Below, in pieces: positions 1-6,849 of a DNA stretch of 42,180 bases. A program made the position numbers and the translations under genes. Where the stretch lies: the NCBI GenBank assembly GCA_944325545.1, contig CALVAM010000018.1:1-42180 (forward strand). The letters run 5' to 3'. Origin of the DNA: Candidatus Gastranaerophilales bacterium (lineage in GTDB: Bacteria; Cyanobacteriota; Vampirovibrionia; Gastranaerophilales; Gastranaerophilaceae). The first letter of the stretch is position 1. Each line of letters starts with the position of its first letter. The notes under the pieces are model-generated. The model saw nothing but the letters and a program-made list of their open reading frames with translations. It did not search any database and was not told the DNA's origin.

Positions 1-111
1 CCTACTATCTTGAATATTTCTCTTAAAACAAAATTTCTTAAAATCCTAATGAATGAAAATATATTGATTATTACAAAATCTAGCTGATTATTATTTAATT
101 ATTTCTTATTT

Positions 112-133
112 GGTGCAAATAATTGCACCCTAC
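112..133 (-). repeat. REP palindrome with GTAG head (copy A)
   Basis: GGTGCAA-ATAA-TTGCACC forms a 7-bp stem with a 4-nt loop and is followed by CTAC, which is GTAG 5' of the stem on the minus strand. A GTAG-type tetranucleotide next to an imperfect palindrome is the known substrate layout of REP-associated tyrosine transposases. It closes the first 128-bp unit. Confidence 0.8.
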
Positions 134-239
134 TATCTTGAATATTTCTCTTAAAACAAAATTTCTTAAAATCCTAATGAATGAAAATATATTGATTATT
201 ACAAAGTCTAGCTGATTATTATTTAATTGTTTCAAATTT

Positions 240-261
240 GGTGCAAAAAATTGCACCCTAC
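240..261 (-). repeat. REP palindrome with GTAG head (copy B)
   Basis: GGTGCAA-AAAA-TTGCACC followed by CTAC. It has the same stem as copy A with a different loop. The 27 bases from 240 to 266 are identical to those starting at 927, on the other side of the transposase gene. Confidence 0.8.
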
Positions 262-299
262 TATCTATCTGCAATTAAAAAATTTTAGATTTATTGTTA

Positions 300-316
300 G
301 GTTTCACCCAACCTAC
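300..316 (-). repeat. possible degenerate REP
   Basis: GGTT-TCACCC-AACC followed by TAC gives a short inverted repeat whose minus strand starts GTAGGTTGGGTG. It has the same GTAG head as the neighbouring REPs but a different, weaker stem. It could be a diverged REP of a second type, or chance. Confidence 0.4.
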
Positions 317-341
317 AACTATTTACTATTACCTTTAAAGT

Positions 342-363
342 GTAGGGTGCAATTATTTGCACC
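342..363 (+). repeat. REP palindrome with GTAG head (copy C, inverted)
   Basis: GTAG followed by GGTGCAA-TTAT-TTGCACC. The orientation is opposite to copies A, B and D. It ends 3 nt before the stop codon of the RAYT gene, so the gene sits between inverted REPs (copy C and copy D). It could also fold as a 3' hairpin of the transcript. Confidence 0.8.
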
Positions 364-366
364 AAT

Positions 367-906
367 TTATTCATAATCTAATTGTTTTATATTATACTTA
401 TCGTCAAAATTACACCAATCTCTTTCATAAAACCCATCTTTTACATATTTATTAAAAGATGAAAATTTCCAATCTTTTGGAGCGATTTTGTAATGCTTCC
501 AAGAATTGTAATGAATATAATCAATATGTTTAAATAAATCATCTTCATCTCTTATAATATGATCATAATATCGTCTTTGCCAAACCCCTTTTTCTCCTCG
601 TTTTATTGCTGATAATGACAAATCATTACTAATGTATTCAGACGAAATATTAATTGAAAAATTAAACTTAATAGTTCTAATAATTTTAGGAATTTCTTCT
701 ATTTTATCAGTTAATAATATCAAATGACAATGATTTTTCAAAACCGAAATTGCAATAATATCAAATTCAAATTTATTTTTTGCATATTTAAAACTTTCTC
801 TTAATATATCAATATTTTGTTCCAAAATATTTTTACGATCTAACGTTACAAAAGTAATAAAAACAGGATTATGTGAAGTTTTAAAATATCTTTTATAATT
901 ACTCAT
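367..906 (-). CDS. REP-associated tyrosine transposase (RAYT)
   Basis: A 179-residue protein of the Y1/HUH transposase superfamily. The metal-binding HUH motif is NHCH (H59, H61) in the strand VLKNHCHLILL. The central VWQRRYYDHIIRDEDDL segment (about 108-124) supplies candidate catalytic tyrosines Y113/Y114, and the RAYT-typical tail YIHYNSWKHY (130-139) is followed by DWKFSSFNKYVKDG and Y160..DW. RAYTs nick and rejoin single-stranded DNA at REP hairpins and are usually single-copy and non-mobile, unlike IS200 TnpA. The gene lies between inverted GTAG-headed REPs, the expected substrate. There is no Shine-Dalgarno site; a TAGAAT hexamer lies 6 nt before the ATG. The reading frame is intact. 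The family assignment is firm; present activity is not shown. Confidence 0.9.
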   Translation of the reverse strand: MSNYKRYFKTSHNPVFITFVTLDRKNILEQNIDILRESFKYAKNKFEFDIIAISVLKNHCHLILLTDKIEEIPKIIRTIKFNFSINISSEYISNDLSLSAIKRGEKGVWQRRYYDHIIRDEDDLFKHIDYIHYNSWKHYKIAPKDWKFSSFNKYVKDGFYERDWCNFDDKYNIKQLDYE

Positions 907-912
907 AGTTAA

Positions 913-918
913 ATTCTA
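913..918 (-). promoter_or_regulatory. candidate -10 element of the RAYT gene (leaderless)
   Basis: TAGAAT lies 6 nt upstream of the ATG on the minus strand, the spacing seen at other genes in this window. The matching -35 region would fall inside REP copy D (927-944) and is a poor match, so the REP may overlap promoter DNA. Confidence 0.4.
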
Positions 919-926
919 TCATATTT

Positions 927-948
927 GGTGCAAAAAATTGCACCCTAC
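927..948 (-). repeat. REP palindrome with GTAG head (copy D)
   Basis: GGTGCAA-AAAA-TTGCACC followed by CTAC. It lies 21 nt upstream of the RAYT start codon. With copy C it brackets the gene in inverted orientation. Confidence 0.8.
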
Positions 949-986
949 TATCTTTATTAAAAAAATAATAGCAGAATTTTAATAAG

Positions 987-1015
987 TTGAGAAAGTAAGA
1001 AATATGTGTTAACAT
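987..1015 (+). promoter_or_regulatory. promoter of the HEPN-MNT operon
   Basis: TTGAGA (987-992), a 17-nt spacer, then TAACAT (1010-1015). The ATG follows after 6 nt, so the predicted transcript starts at or next to the start codon. No Shine-Dalgarno sequence fits in that space. Confidence 0.6.
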
Positions 1016-1021
1016 AGGTCT

Positions 1022-1429
1022 ATGGAAAACATTGATTTAACATCATTTAAAAAAGCACTTGCAAGTTTGTTTGAAGTCATTAAAATTTATAACTGTGATA
1101 AAACTGATTTAATAACTCGTGATTCTATGATTCAAAGATTTGAGTATACTTATTCAATATCACTCAAAATGATTAAACGATATTTATCAAGCGGAGCATT
1201 TGTATTTGAAAATATCGATGGTATGACATTCAATGAGATGATACGTCATGCAAATAAAATGGGAATTTTACGTTCAAATCTTGAAAAATGGGATAATTTT
1301 AGACAAAAAAGAAATTTAACATCTCATACATATGATGAAAAAATAGCTCAAGATGTTGTTTCAATTATTGAAGATTTTGCTCTCGAGGCAAAATTCTTAT
1401 TAGACAAGTTAAAAGAGAAACTCGGATGA
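1022..1429 (+). CDS. HEPN-domain toxin (HI0074-like) of a type VII toxin-antitoxin system
   Basis: A 135-residue, all-helical protein of the nucleotidyltransferase substrate-binding/HEPN family. Residues 97-104, RNLTSHTY, fit the RX4HXY motif exactly: R97 and H102 are the presumed RNase residues and Y104 is the tyrosine that partner MNT enzymes AMPylate in characterised HEPN-MNT pairs. The stop codon overlaps the ATG of the downstream nucleotidyltransferase in an ATGA, so the two are translationally coupled, toxin first. A good promoter sits immediately upstream and predicts a leaderless mRNA. Known homologues cleave RNA, including tRNA 3' ends; the target here is unknown. The family call is strong; toxicity is inferred from the motif and pairing. 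Confidence 0.88.
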   Translation: MENIDLTSFKKALASLFEVIKIYNCDKTDLITRDSMIQRFEYTYSISLKMIKRYLSSGAFVFENIDGMTFNEMIRHANKMGILRSNLEKWDNFRQKRNLTSHTYDEKIAQDVVSIIEDFALEAKFLLDKLKEKLG

Positions 1430-1722
1430 AATTCGGTCTAGAAAAACGTCACTTGGATTTTATTTTACAAGTTTTGCAAAAAAATATTCCTCATGCAAAA
1501 TTTTATATTTTTGGTTCTCGAGCTAAAGGAAACTATAAAGAATATTCTGATATTGATATTGCAGTCAAGTTAGGAAAAGAAACACTTTCTGCTAATGTTC
1601 TCGGCAAAATTTTGATGGAATTTTCTGATTCTACTCTCCCTTATGAAGTAGATGTTGTTGATTTAAATGCAATTGATGATAAGTTCAAAAATTTAATAAA
1701 AGATTCATTAATAGAACTTTAA
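1426..1722 (+). CDS. MNT nucleotidyltransferase antitoxin (HI0073-like)
   Basis: A 98-residue minimal nucleotidyltransferase. The Pol-beta-like signature is IFGSRAKGNYKEYSDIDIAV, with G30-S31 and the metal-binding carboxylates D42 and D44; D76 in YEVDVVDL is the likely third. In type VII modules this enzyme transfers AMP from ATP to the HEPN tyrosine and so inactivates the toxin. The length is normal for the family. Its ATG overlaps the stop of the HEPN gene. A strong hairpin terminator follows within 40 nt, so the pair is a closed two-gene operon. It lies beside the RAYT locus, in an accessory-looking stretch. Confidence 0.9.
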   Translation: MKFGLEKRHLDFILQVLQKNIPHAKFYIFGSRAKGNYKEYSDIDIAVKLGKETLSANVLGKILMEFSDSTLPYEVDVVDLNAIDDKFKNLIKDSLIEL

Positions 1723-1755
1723 TACTAAATTATCAAATTCTATTATTCTTAGCAA

Positions 1756-1791
1756 AAAAATAGATTGGTAAATATTACCAATCTATTTTTT
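1756..1791. terminator. bidirectional intrinsic terminator
   Basis: A perfect 11-bp stem TAGATTGGTAA / TTACCAATCTA (1761-1771 and 1775-1785) with a 3-nt ATA loop. A-run and T-run flanks let it serve both the plus-strand MNT gene and the convergent minus-strand synthetase gene. Confidence 0.9.
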
Positions 1792-1812
1792 ATTATTTAT
1801 TATGCTTTCAAA

Positions 1813-3978
1813 TTATATTCCACAAGCACAAACGCCGTCTTTGCAATGGTAATTCAAAGCTTCTTGAGCTTCTGCCATTCTAACTTTGATACGACCATCT
1901 ACAGCAATGCCTTCACCTGTTTTTTCAGAAATCAATAATGGGTTAATATCTAACTCATCAATGAATTTGAAGTCATTAACTAATTGAGATAATCTTAATA
2001 GAGTTTCTTCAATTTGTTCCATTTGAGCAGGCTTAGTACCTCTTGCTCCTTCTAACAATTTGTATGCTTTTACTGATTTAATCATATCTTTAGCGTCAAT
2101 ATCAGTAAGTGGAGCGATTCTGAATGTTACGTCTTTCATAACTTCAATGAATACACCACCTAAGCCGAACATCATCATAGGGCCGTATTGAGGATCTGTT
2201 GCGATACCGCATACCATTTCTCTATTACCTTTTACCATTTCTTGAATGATTACACCTTCAAGTCCTTCAAGAAGTCCTTTTTCAGTAAGTTTTGCAATCA
2301 AGTCTTGGTATTCAGCTCTCAATTGTTCTGCTGATTGAATATTAACTCTTACACCGCCAACATCAGTTTTGTGTGAAGTTGTCTTAGAAGTCATTTTCAT
2401 AACAACAGGATATCCGATAGAATCAGCAATTGTTACAGCTTCATCTTCTGATTTAGCAAATCCAGACTTACATACTCTAATACCATATGCATCTAATACG
2501 TCGATAGATTCTCTGGTTGTTAATTGATCTCTACCTTCATTAACTGATTTAGCAATGATTTCTTGAGCACGTTTATAGTCAACATCAAATGTAGGAATTT
2601 TACCTTCAGCTCTTTCCATCCATAATCTTTGTTGATTTAATCTGTTCAATCCATCAGCAGCTTCTTCTGCATACATAAAGAATGGCATATTTACATCCAT
2701 ATCAGATAGTTTTGCAAAGAATTCACTCTTAGTCATAAATACACCGATAACAGGTTTTTGAGGATTTTTAGCTTTAATTTCCATTAATGCTTTTGCAACA
2801 TCAATATCTTTTAATCCTAAGAATGGAAGATAGATTGTAATAATCATATCAACGTTTTCATCAGCAATTACAGTTTCTAATGTTTGTTTGTAGTGCTCAA
2901 TAGGAGCAGAAGCAATCATATCGATAGGGTTTTTAACTGATGCTGCAGATGGTAAGAAACTTCTTAATTTTTCTTTTGTCTCGTCAGTTATTTTAGCCAT
3001 TTGCATACCGTGTTCACAAACAGCATCTGTAGCCATAATACCAGGACCACCTGAGTTTGTTATAATAGCTACTCTATCACCTTTTGGAATAGGGCAATTT
3101 GCAAATACTTTTGCAGTTGCAAATAAATCTTTTAAAGAATATTCTCTAATAACACCTGATTGGCTTAATAAAGCATTAGCAGCTTTATCAGCACCTGCTA
3201 AAGAACCTGTATGTGATGATGCTGCACTGGCACCAGCTGCTGAACGGCCTGCTTTTAAAGCTAAAATAGGTTTCTTTTTAGAAATTCTAGATGCTAATTT
3301 TCTAAAATTAGCTGGGTTTTGAATTGATTCCATATAAAGAAGAATTTGTTCTACATCAGAATCATTTTCCCAATATTCTAGAGCTGTTTCAGCATTAACA
3401 TCTGCTTGGTTACCAATTGAAATAAATTGAGCAAATCCAAGGTTTAAATCTTTTAAAATATTTAAAATACCGCCGCCTAAAGCACCTGATTGAGAAACAA
3501 AACCAATATTTCCGCGTTCAGGTAATGATTCAGCGAAACATCCGTCCATTCTAATATCAGGGTGAGTATTTACAACACCTAAGCAGTTAGGACCAACGCA
3601 TCTCATTCCATAAGCTCTTACTTTTTCAAGTAATTGTTTTTCTAATTCTGCACCTTCTTTACCTGTTTCTTTGAAACCTGCAGTGATTATACAAAGACCT
3701 TTAATACCTTTTTCATTACATTGGTCAATTGTTGATAATACAAATTTTGCATTAACAACGATTATTGCTAAATCAACTTCTCCTGGAACTTCTAAAATTG
3801 AAGTATAAGCTTGTAAACCTTCAATAATACCACCTTTTGGGTTTACAGGATAAATTTTTCCATTGAAATTGTATTCTTGTAATCTTTTCATAATGTCGGA
3901 ACCAATAGTGTGTTCTTTGGTTGATGCACCAATAACAGCAACTGATTTCGGCTTCATAATTTTGTCTAAATTAGTCAT
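1813..3978 (-). CDS. acetate/acyl-CoA ligase, ADP-forming (fused alpha-beta)
   Basis: A 721-residue NDP-forming acyl-CoA synthetase with both subunits fused: CoA-binding Rossmann domain (about 1-130, SVAVIGAST), succinyl-CoA-ligase-like flavodoxin domain (about 155-290) carrying the SHTGSLAG motif with the phosphorylated histidine H256, then a second ligase domain and a C-terminal ATP-grasp domain (about 490-700, PVVMKM, GVFIEVMKDVTFRIAPL, DINPLL). It interconverts acyl-CoA, ADP and phosphate with free acid, ATP and CoA, making ATP in fermentation. The Shine-Dalgarno AGGAAGAGG precedes the ATG. The protein ends in a cysteine-rich tail CKDGVCACGI beyond the usual domain end; its role is unknown. 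It is divergent from mtnP. The true acyl substrate cannot be read from sequence. Confidence 0.92.
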   Translation of the reverse strand: MTNLDKIMKPKSVAVIGASTKEHTIGSDIMKRLQEYNFNGKIYPVNPKGGIIEGLQAYTSILEVPGEVDLAIIVVNAKFVLSTIDQCNEKGIKGLCIITAGFKETGKEGAELEKQLLEKVRAYGMRCVGPNCLGVVNTHPDIRMDGCFAESLPERGNIGFVSQSGALGGGILNILKDLNLGFAQFISIGNQADVNAETALEYWENDSDVEQILLYMESIQNPANFRKLASRISKKKPILALKAGRSAAGASAASSHTGSLAGADKAANALLSQSGVIREYSLKDLFATAKVFANCPIPKGDRVAIITNSGGPGIMATDAVCEHGMQMAKITDETKEKLRSFLPSAASVKNPIDMIASAPIEHYKQTLETVIADENVDMIITIYLPFLGLKDIDVAKALMEIKAKNPQKPVIGVFMTKSEFFAKLSDMDVNMPFFMYAEEAADGLNRLNQQRLWMERAEGKIPTFDVDYKRAQEIIAKSVNEGRDQLTTRESIDVLDAYGIRVCKSGFAKSEDEAVTIADSIGYPVVMKMTSKTTSHKTDVGGVRVNIQSAEQLRAEYQDLIAKLTEKGLLEGLEGVIIQEMVKGNREMVCGIATDPQYGPMMMFGLGGVFIEVMKDVTFRIAPLTDIDAKDMIKSVKAYKLLEGARGTKPAQMEQIEETLLRLSQLVNDFKFIDELDINPLLISEKTGEGIAVDGRIKVRMAEAQEALNYHCKDGVCACGI

Positions 3979-4150
3979 TATAGCCTCTTCCTTTCTTTTA
4001 TAAATCTTATAAAATTACATGAAAATTATAGTACAAACACATTTGTTAAGGGTAGTAAATATTTATTTTTGTTAAATAAATTATAAAAATTAACGTTTTT
4101 TATGATAAAATATTTAAAAATATCATAAAATATGAAAGGATTTATTAAAC

Positions 4151-4948
4151 ATGGAAAAATTAGCAGATATTGGTGTATTTGGTGGATCTGGTTTTTACAA
4201 ATTCTTAGATAATATCAAAGAAGTAAAAGTAGAGACTCCTTATGGAATGCCATCAGATAGTTTATTTATAGGTGAAATTGGCTCTCATAAAGTAGCATTT
4301 ATGCCTCGTCATGGCAGAAGTCATACTATATTACCTCACCTAATAAATTATCGAGCTAATGTATGGGCTATGAAAGAAGTTGGATGTAAGAGAGTAATTT
4401 CACCTTGTGCAGCAGGTAGTTTGCAAAAACATGTAGCACCTGGACATTTTGTAATCTGTGATCAATTTGTTGATTGGACAGACGGCAGAAAATCAACTTT
4501 CTTTGAAGGACCTATCGTAACTCACCCATCTCCTGCTGAAACTTATTGTCCTGAGTTAAGAAAAATTGCAATTGAGACTGCTAAAGATTTAGGTATAACA
4601 GTACACGAAACAGGAACAGTTGTTGTTATCAATGGGCCAAGATTCTCTACAAAAGCTGAATCAAAATTCTTTACAAATCAAGGATGGGAAGTAATTAATA
4701 TGACAGCATTCCCTGAAGCATACCTTGTTAAAGAAATGGATATGTGTCCACTAAATATTTCTTTAATAACAGATTATGATGCAGGACTTGTTGGAGATGT
4801 ACCTCCTGTTTCTCATCACGAAGTTATTCAAGTGTTTAATAATAACTTAGATAATTTGAAAAAATTATTATTCACTATGATAGAAAAAATACCTGCTGAA
4901 AATAATAATTGTGAATGTACTAACACAAGAAAAAATTCACAATTATAA
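4151..4948 (+). CDS. mtnP: S-methyl-5'-thioadenosine phosphorylase
   Basis: A 265-residue member of the PNP/MTAP phosphorylase family. It splits methylthioadenosine with phosphate to adenine and methylthioribose-1-phosphate, feeding methionine salvage. Visible motifs are GVFGGSGFY at the N-terminus, MPRHGRSH with the phosphate-binding RHG, the ISPCAAGSLQ strand, GPRFSTKAE, NMTAFPEAYL and the base-binding ITDYD. Known MTAPs keep the D in this segment where PNPs usually have N. The length is typical. The Shine-Dalgarno AAAGGA lies 10 nt before the ATG. No other methionine-salvage gene is adjacent. A purine nucleoside phosphorylase role is a less likely alternative. Confidence 0.9.
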   Translation: MEKLADIGVFGGSGFYKFLDNIKEVKVETPYGMPSDSLFIGEIGSHKVAFMPRHGRSHTILPHLINYRANVWAMKEVGCKRVISPCAAGSLQKHVAPGHFVICDQFVDWTDGRKSTFFEGPIVTHPSPAETYCPELRKIAIETAKDLGITVHETGTVVVINGPRFSTKAESKFFTNQGWEVINMTAFPEAYLVKEMDMCPLNISLITDYDAGLVGDVPPVSHHEVIQVFNNNLDNLKKLLFTMIEKIPAENNNCECTNTRKNSQL

Positions 4949-4964
4949 TAAAAGTTAAAATTTC

Positions 4965-4988
4965 ACCCTCTCCTAATTAGGAGAGGGT
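4965..4988 (+). other. 24-nt perfect palindrome before yggT
   Basis: ACCCTCTCCTAA / TTAGGAGAGGGT is a perfect inverted repeat between mtnP and yggT. It lacks a strong T-tract, so it is a weak terminator at most. Its left arm (CCTCTCC, 4967-4973) could alternatively pair with the yggT ribosome-binding region GGGAGAGG just downstream, so two exclusive structures are possible. Confidence 0.6.
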
Positions 4989-5005
4989 ATTTAAAGGGAG
5001 AGGTT

Positions 5006-5269
5006 ATGATTGCAAGAACTGTAAATTCGCTATTTTATTTTTATTATTTACTTATCATTTTAAGAATATTCCTAAGCTGGATTCCCAATATTGATTGGTA
5101 TCAACAACCTTTTAAAGGAATGCAAGCAATTACAGATCCTTTTTTAAATATTTTTAGAGGAATAATCCCTCCAATTGGAATGCTCGATATCTCTCCAATC
5201 GTAGCAATAATTTTACTACAATTATTACAAGGTATTATTGTAGGATTTCTTTCAGGACTAGGTTTATAA
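5006..5269 (+). CDS. yggT: YggT/YlmG family membrane protein
   Basis: An 87-residue inner-membrane protein with two hydrophobic segments (about 5-25 and 62-85). Family landmarks are RIFLSWIP, the DPFL.IFRGIIPP.G amphipathic segment and LDISPIVAI. YggT/YlmG proteins are small membrane factors; relatives act in cytochrome b6 maturation, nucleoid distribution or division in cyanobacteria and plastids, but the role here is not established. The Shine-Dalgarno GGGAGAGG lies 5 nt before the ATG. Its TAA overlaps the ATG of the following TPR-glycosyltransferase gene (TAATG), so the two are co-translated. Confidence 0.88.
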   Translation: MIARTVNSLFYFYYLLIILRIFLSWIPNIDWYQQPFKGMQAITDPFLNIFRGIIPPIGMLDISPIVAIILLQLLQGIIVGFLSGLGL

Positions 5270-6849
5270 TGGATTACGAAAAAATAAAAAAAGCAATTAT
5301 TTTAACCCAAGAAAAAAAATTCACAGAAGCTGAAAAACTTTATATAGATTTATTGCAAGAATACCCCCAAAATGAAATTATTTTATCAGCCTTCGGACTT
5401 TTTTATGTAAGTATAAAACAATTTGATAAAGCCTGTGAAATTTTAAAAGAAGCCTGTAATATAAAAGAAACATTAGGAACATTATCAGCATTGGGTTTTG
5501 CAGAATTTGAACAAAATAATTTTGAACAAGCGGCTCTATACCTTGAAAAATCTCTTACATTTGGAGAAAATCCTGATATTTATAACAAATTAATCTTAAG
5601 TTTATTTGAAATAAAAAGCTACCAAAAAGCTATTGAATATTCTAATAAAATGTATGCACTATACCCAAAAGATAACCGTTCTATAGCCAATAAAGTAAAG
5701 GCATTAACCCAAAACGGAGAACTATTACAAGCAGAAAAAATTTGTGTGGAAGCTCTAAAAAAAGATTCTTCTGTTGCTTCACTATGGTTTCATTTAGGCT
5801 TTCTAAAAGAATTGATTTATTCTGACGATAATCAAGCAAAAGAATGCTATAAAATTGTTGCAGATTTAGGGAAACCAGAAGCTTTTTATAACATCGCAGT
5901 AATCTGTCAAAAACTTCAAGAATATTCTGAAGCAGAAAAATACTATAAAAAAATGTTAGAATATTTCCCCAATGATGATTCTACAATTACATCTTTAGGA
6001 ATGTGCTATTTATCTCAAAAAAAATTCCAGAAAGGGTATGAATTATTTTTTAAACGTGATAAATCAAAGTTTTCCGATATGTCAAATAATTTCTGGATGC
6101 CAAATAAAGAATTAGATTCAGAAATTGTAATAATATGCGATCAAGGTTTTGGTGATCACATTCAATTTATTAGATATTTACCTTTTTTAAAAAATAAAAA
6201 AATAAATGTAGCTTGTTCAAAATCCTTAAAAAAACTCTTCAAAAACAATTATCCAAATGTTAATTTTATCGACTACACAGAAATAAATCCAAATACTCAA
6301 GCTTTATTTATAACAGATTTAGCATACATTTTAAGCATTGATTTTAACAATATACCATTTTCAGAAGGTTACCTAAAATCCGATACTTCTGAAATCATAT
6401 CAGACAAAAAAAAGATAGGATTATGCTGGGAAGCTGGAAGTGCCGGCATTAGAACAATGATTAACCGTACAATCAATATCAAATGTTTTGAACCTATTCT
6501 AAATTTAAACAATATTCAAGTATATTCTTTTCAAGTTAATGATACCCTAGAAGGAAACAAAAAATATCCTCAAATGATTAATCTTGCAAAAGATTTTAAG
6601 GATTTTTCAGATACTGCAAAAGCAATAAAAGCAATGGATACAGTTATTACAGTTGACACTTCTGTTGCACATTTATCCGGAGCATTAGGAGTTAAAACCT
6701 TTTTACTATTACCTTATGCAACAGATTGGAGATGGTTTCAAGATACCAAAACAACACCTTGGTACAAAAGTGTTGAAATTTTTAAACAAACAGACCATAT
6801 TTCCTGGGAAAAACCTATAAATGAAGTTATAAAAAAAATACAGTCCTAA
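5269..6849 (+). CDS. TPR protein with C-terminal GT9-like glycosyltransferase domain
   Basis: 526 residues. The N-terminal half (about 1-265) is a run of TPR helices (for example AYYNIA-type motifs and PNDDSTITSLGMCYLSQKKF). The C-terminal half resembles the heptosyltransferase/glycosyltransferase 9 fold: IVIICDQGFGDHIQFIRYLP at the start, KIGLCWEAGS in the middle, and VITVDTSVAHLSGALGVKTF followed by DWRWF near the end. Such TPR-GT fusions are common in cyanobacteria and probably glycosylate proteins or surface polymers; donor and acceptor are unknown. Translation is coupled to yggT by a one-base stop/start overlap. The 3' end overlaps the convergent acyltransferase gene by 4 nt. There is no signal peptide, so it is cytoplasmic. 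Confidence 0.82.
   Translation: MDYEKIKKAIILTQEKKFTEAEKLYIDLLQEYPQNEIILSAFGLFYVSIKQFDKACEILKEACNIKETLGTLSALGFAEFEQNNFEQAALYLEKSLTFGENPDIYNKLILSLFEIKSYQKAIEYSNKMYALYPKDNRSIANKVKALTQNGELLQAEKICVEALKKDSSVASLWFHLGFLKELIYSDDNQAKECYKIVADLGKPEAFYNIAVICQKLQEYSEAEKYYKKMLEYFPNDDSTITSLGMCYLSQKKFQKGYELFFKRDKSKFSDMSNNFWMPNKELDSEIVIICDQGFGDHIQFIRYLPFLKNKKINVACSKSLKKLFKNNYPNVNFIDYTEINPNTQALFITDLAYILSIDFNNIPFSEGYLKSDTSEIISDKKKIGLCWEAGSAGIRTMINRTINIKCFEPILNLNNIQVYSFQVNDTLEGNKKYPQMINLAKDFKDFSDTAKAIKAMDTVITVDTSVAHLSGALGVKTFLLLPYATDWRWFQDTKTTPWYKSVEIFKQTDHISWEKPINEVIKKIQS

Larger units (their letters stand above)
1..266. repeat. 128-bp direct tandem repeat (two copies plus a stub)
   Basis: The unit beginning CCTACTATCTTGAATATTTC at position 1 starts again at 129, and its first ten bases recur at 257, an exact 128-bp period. 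The two full copies are nearly identical over their first 100 bases and diverge only in the last ~25, just before the REP palindrome that closes each unit. No ORF is evident. The array abuts a RAYT gene, so it is probably a REP-derived multi-copy intergenic element. The left end may be cut by the window edge. Confidence 0.9.

Noticed and set aside
1..266. CRISPR-like array at the left edge
   Set aside because: Period is 128 bp with the whole unit repeated and no variable spacers; no cas gene nearby.
4151..4948. mtnP called as purine nucleoside phosphorylase
   Set aside because: The base-site segment reads ITDYD and the N-terminal and phosphate motifs follow MTAP more closely; kept as minor alternative only.
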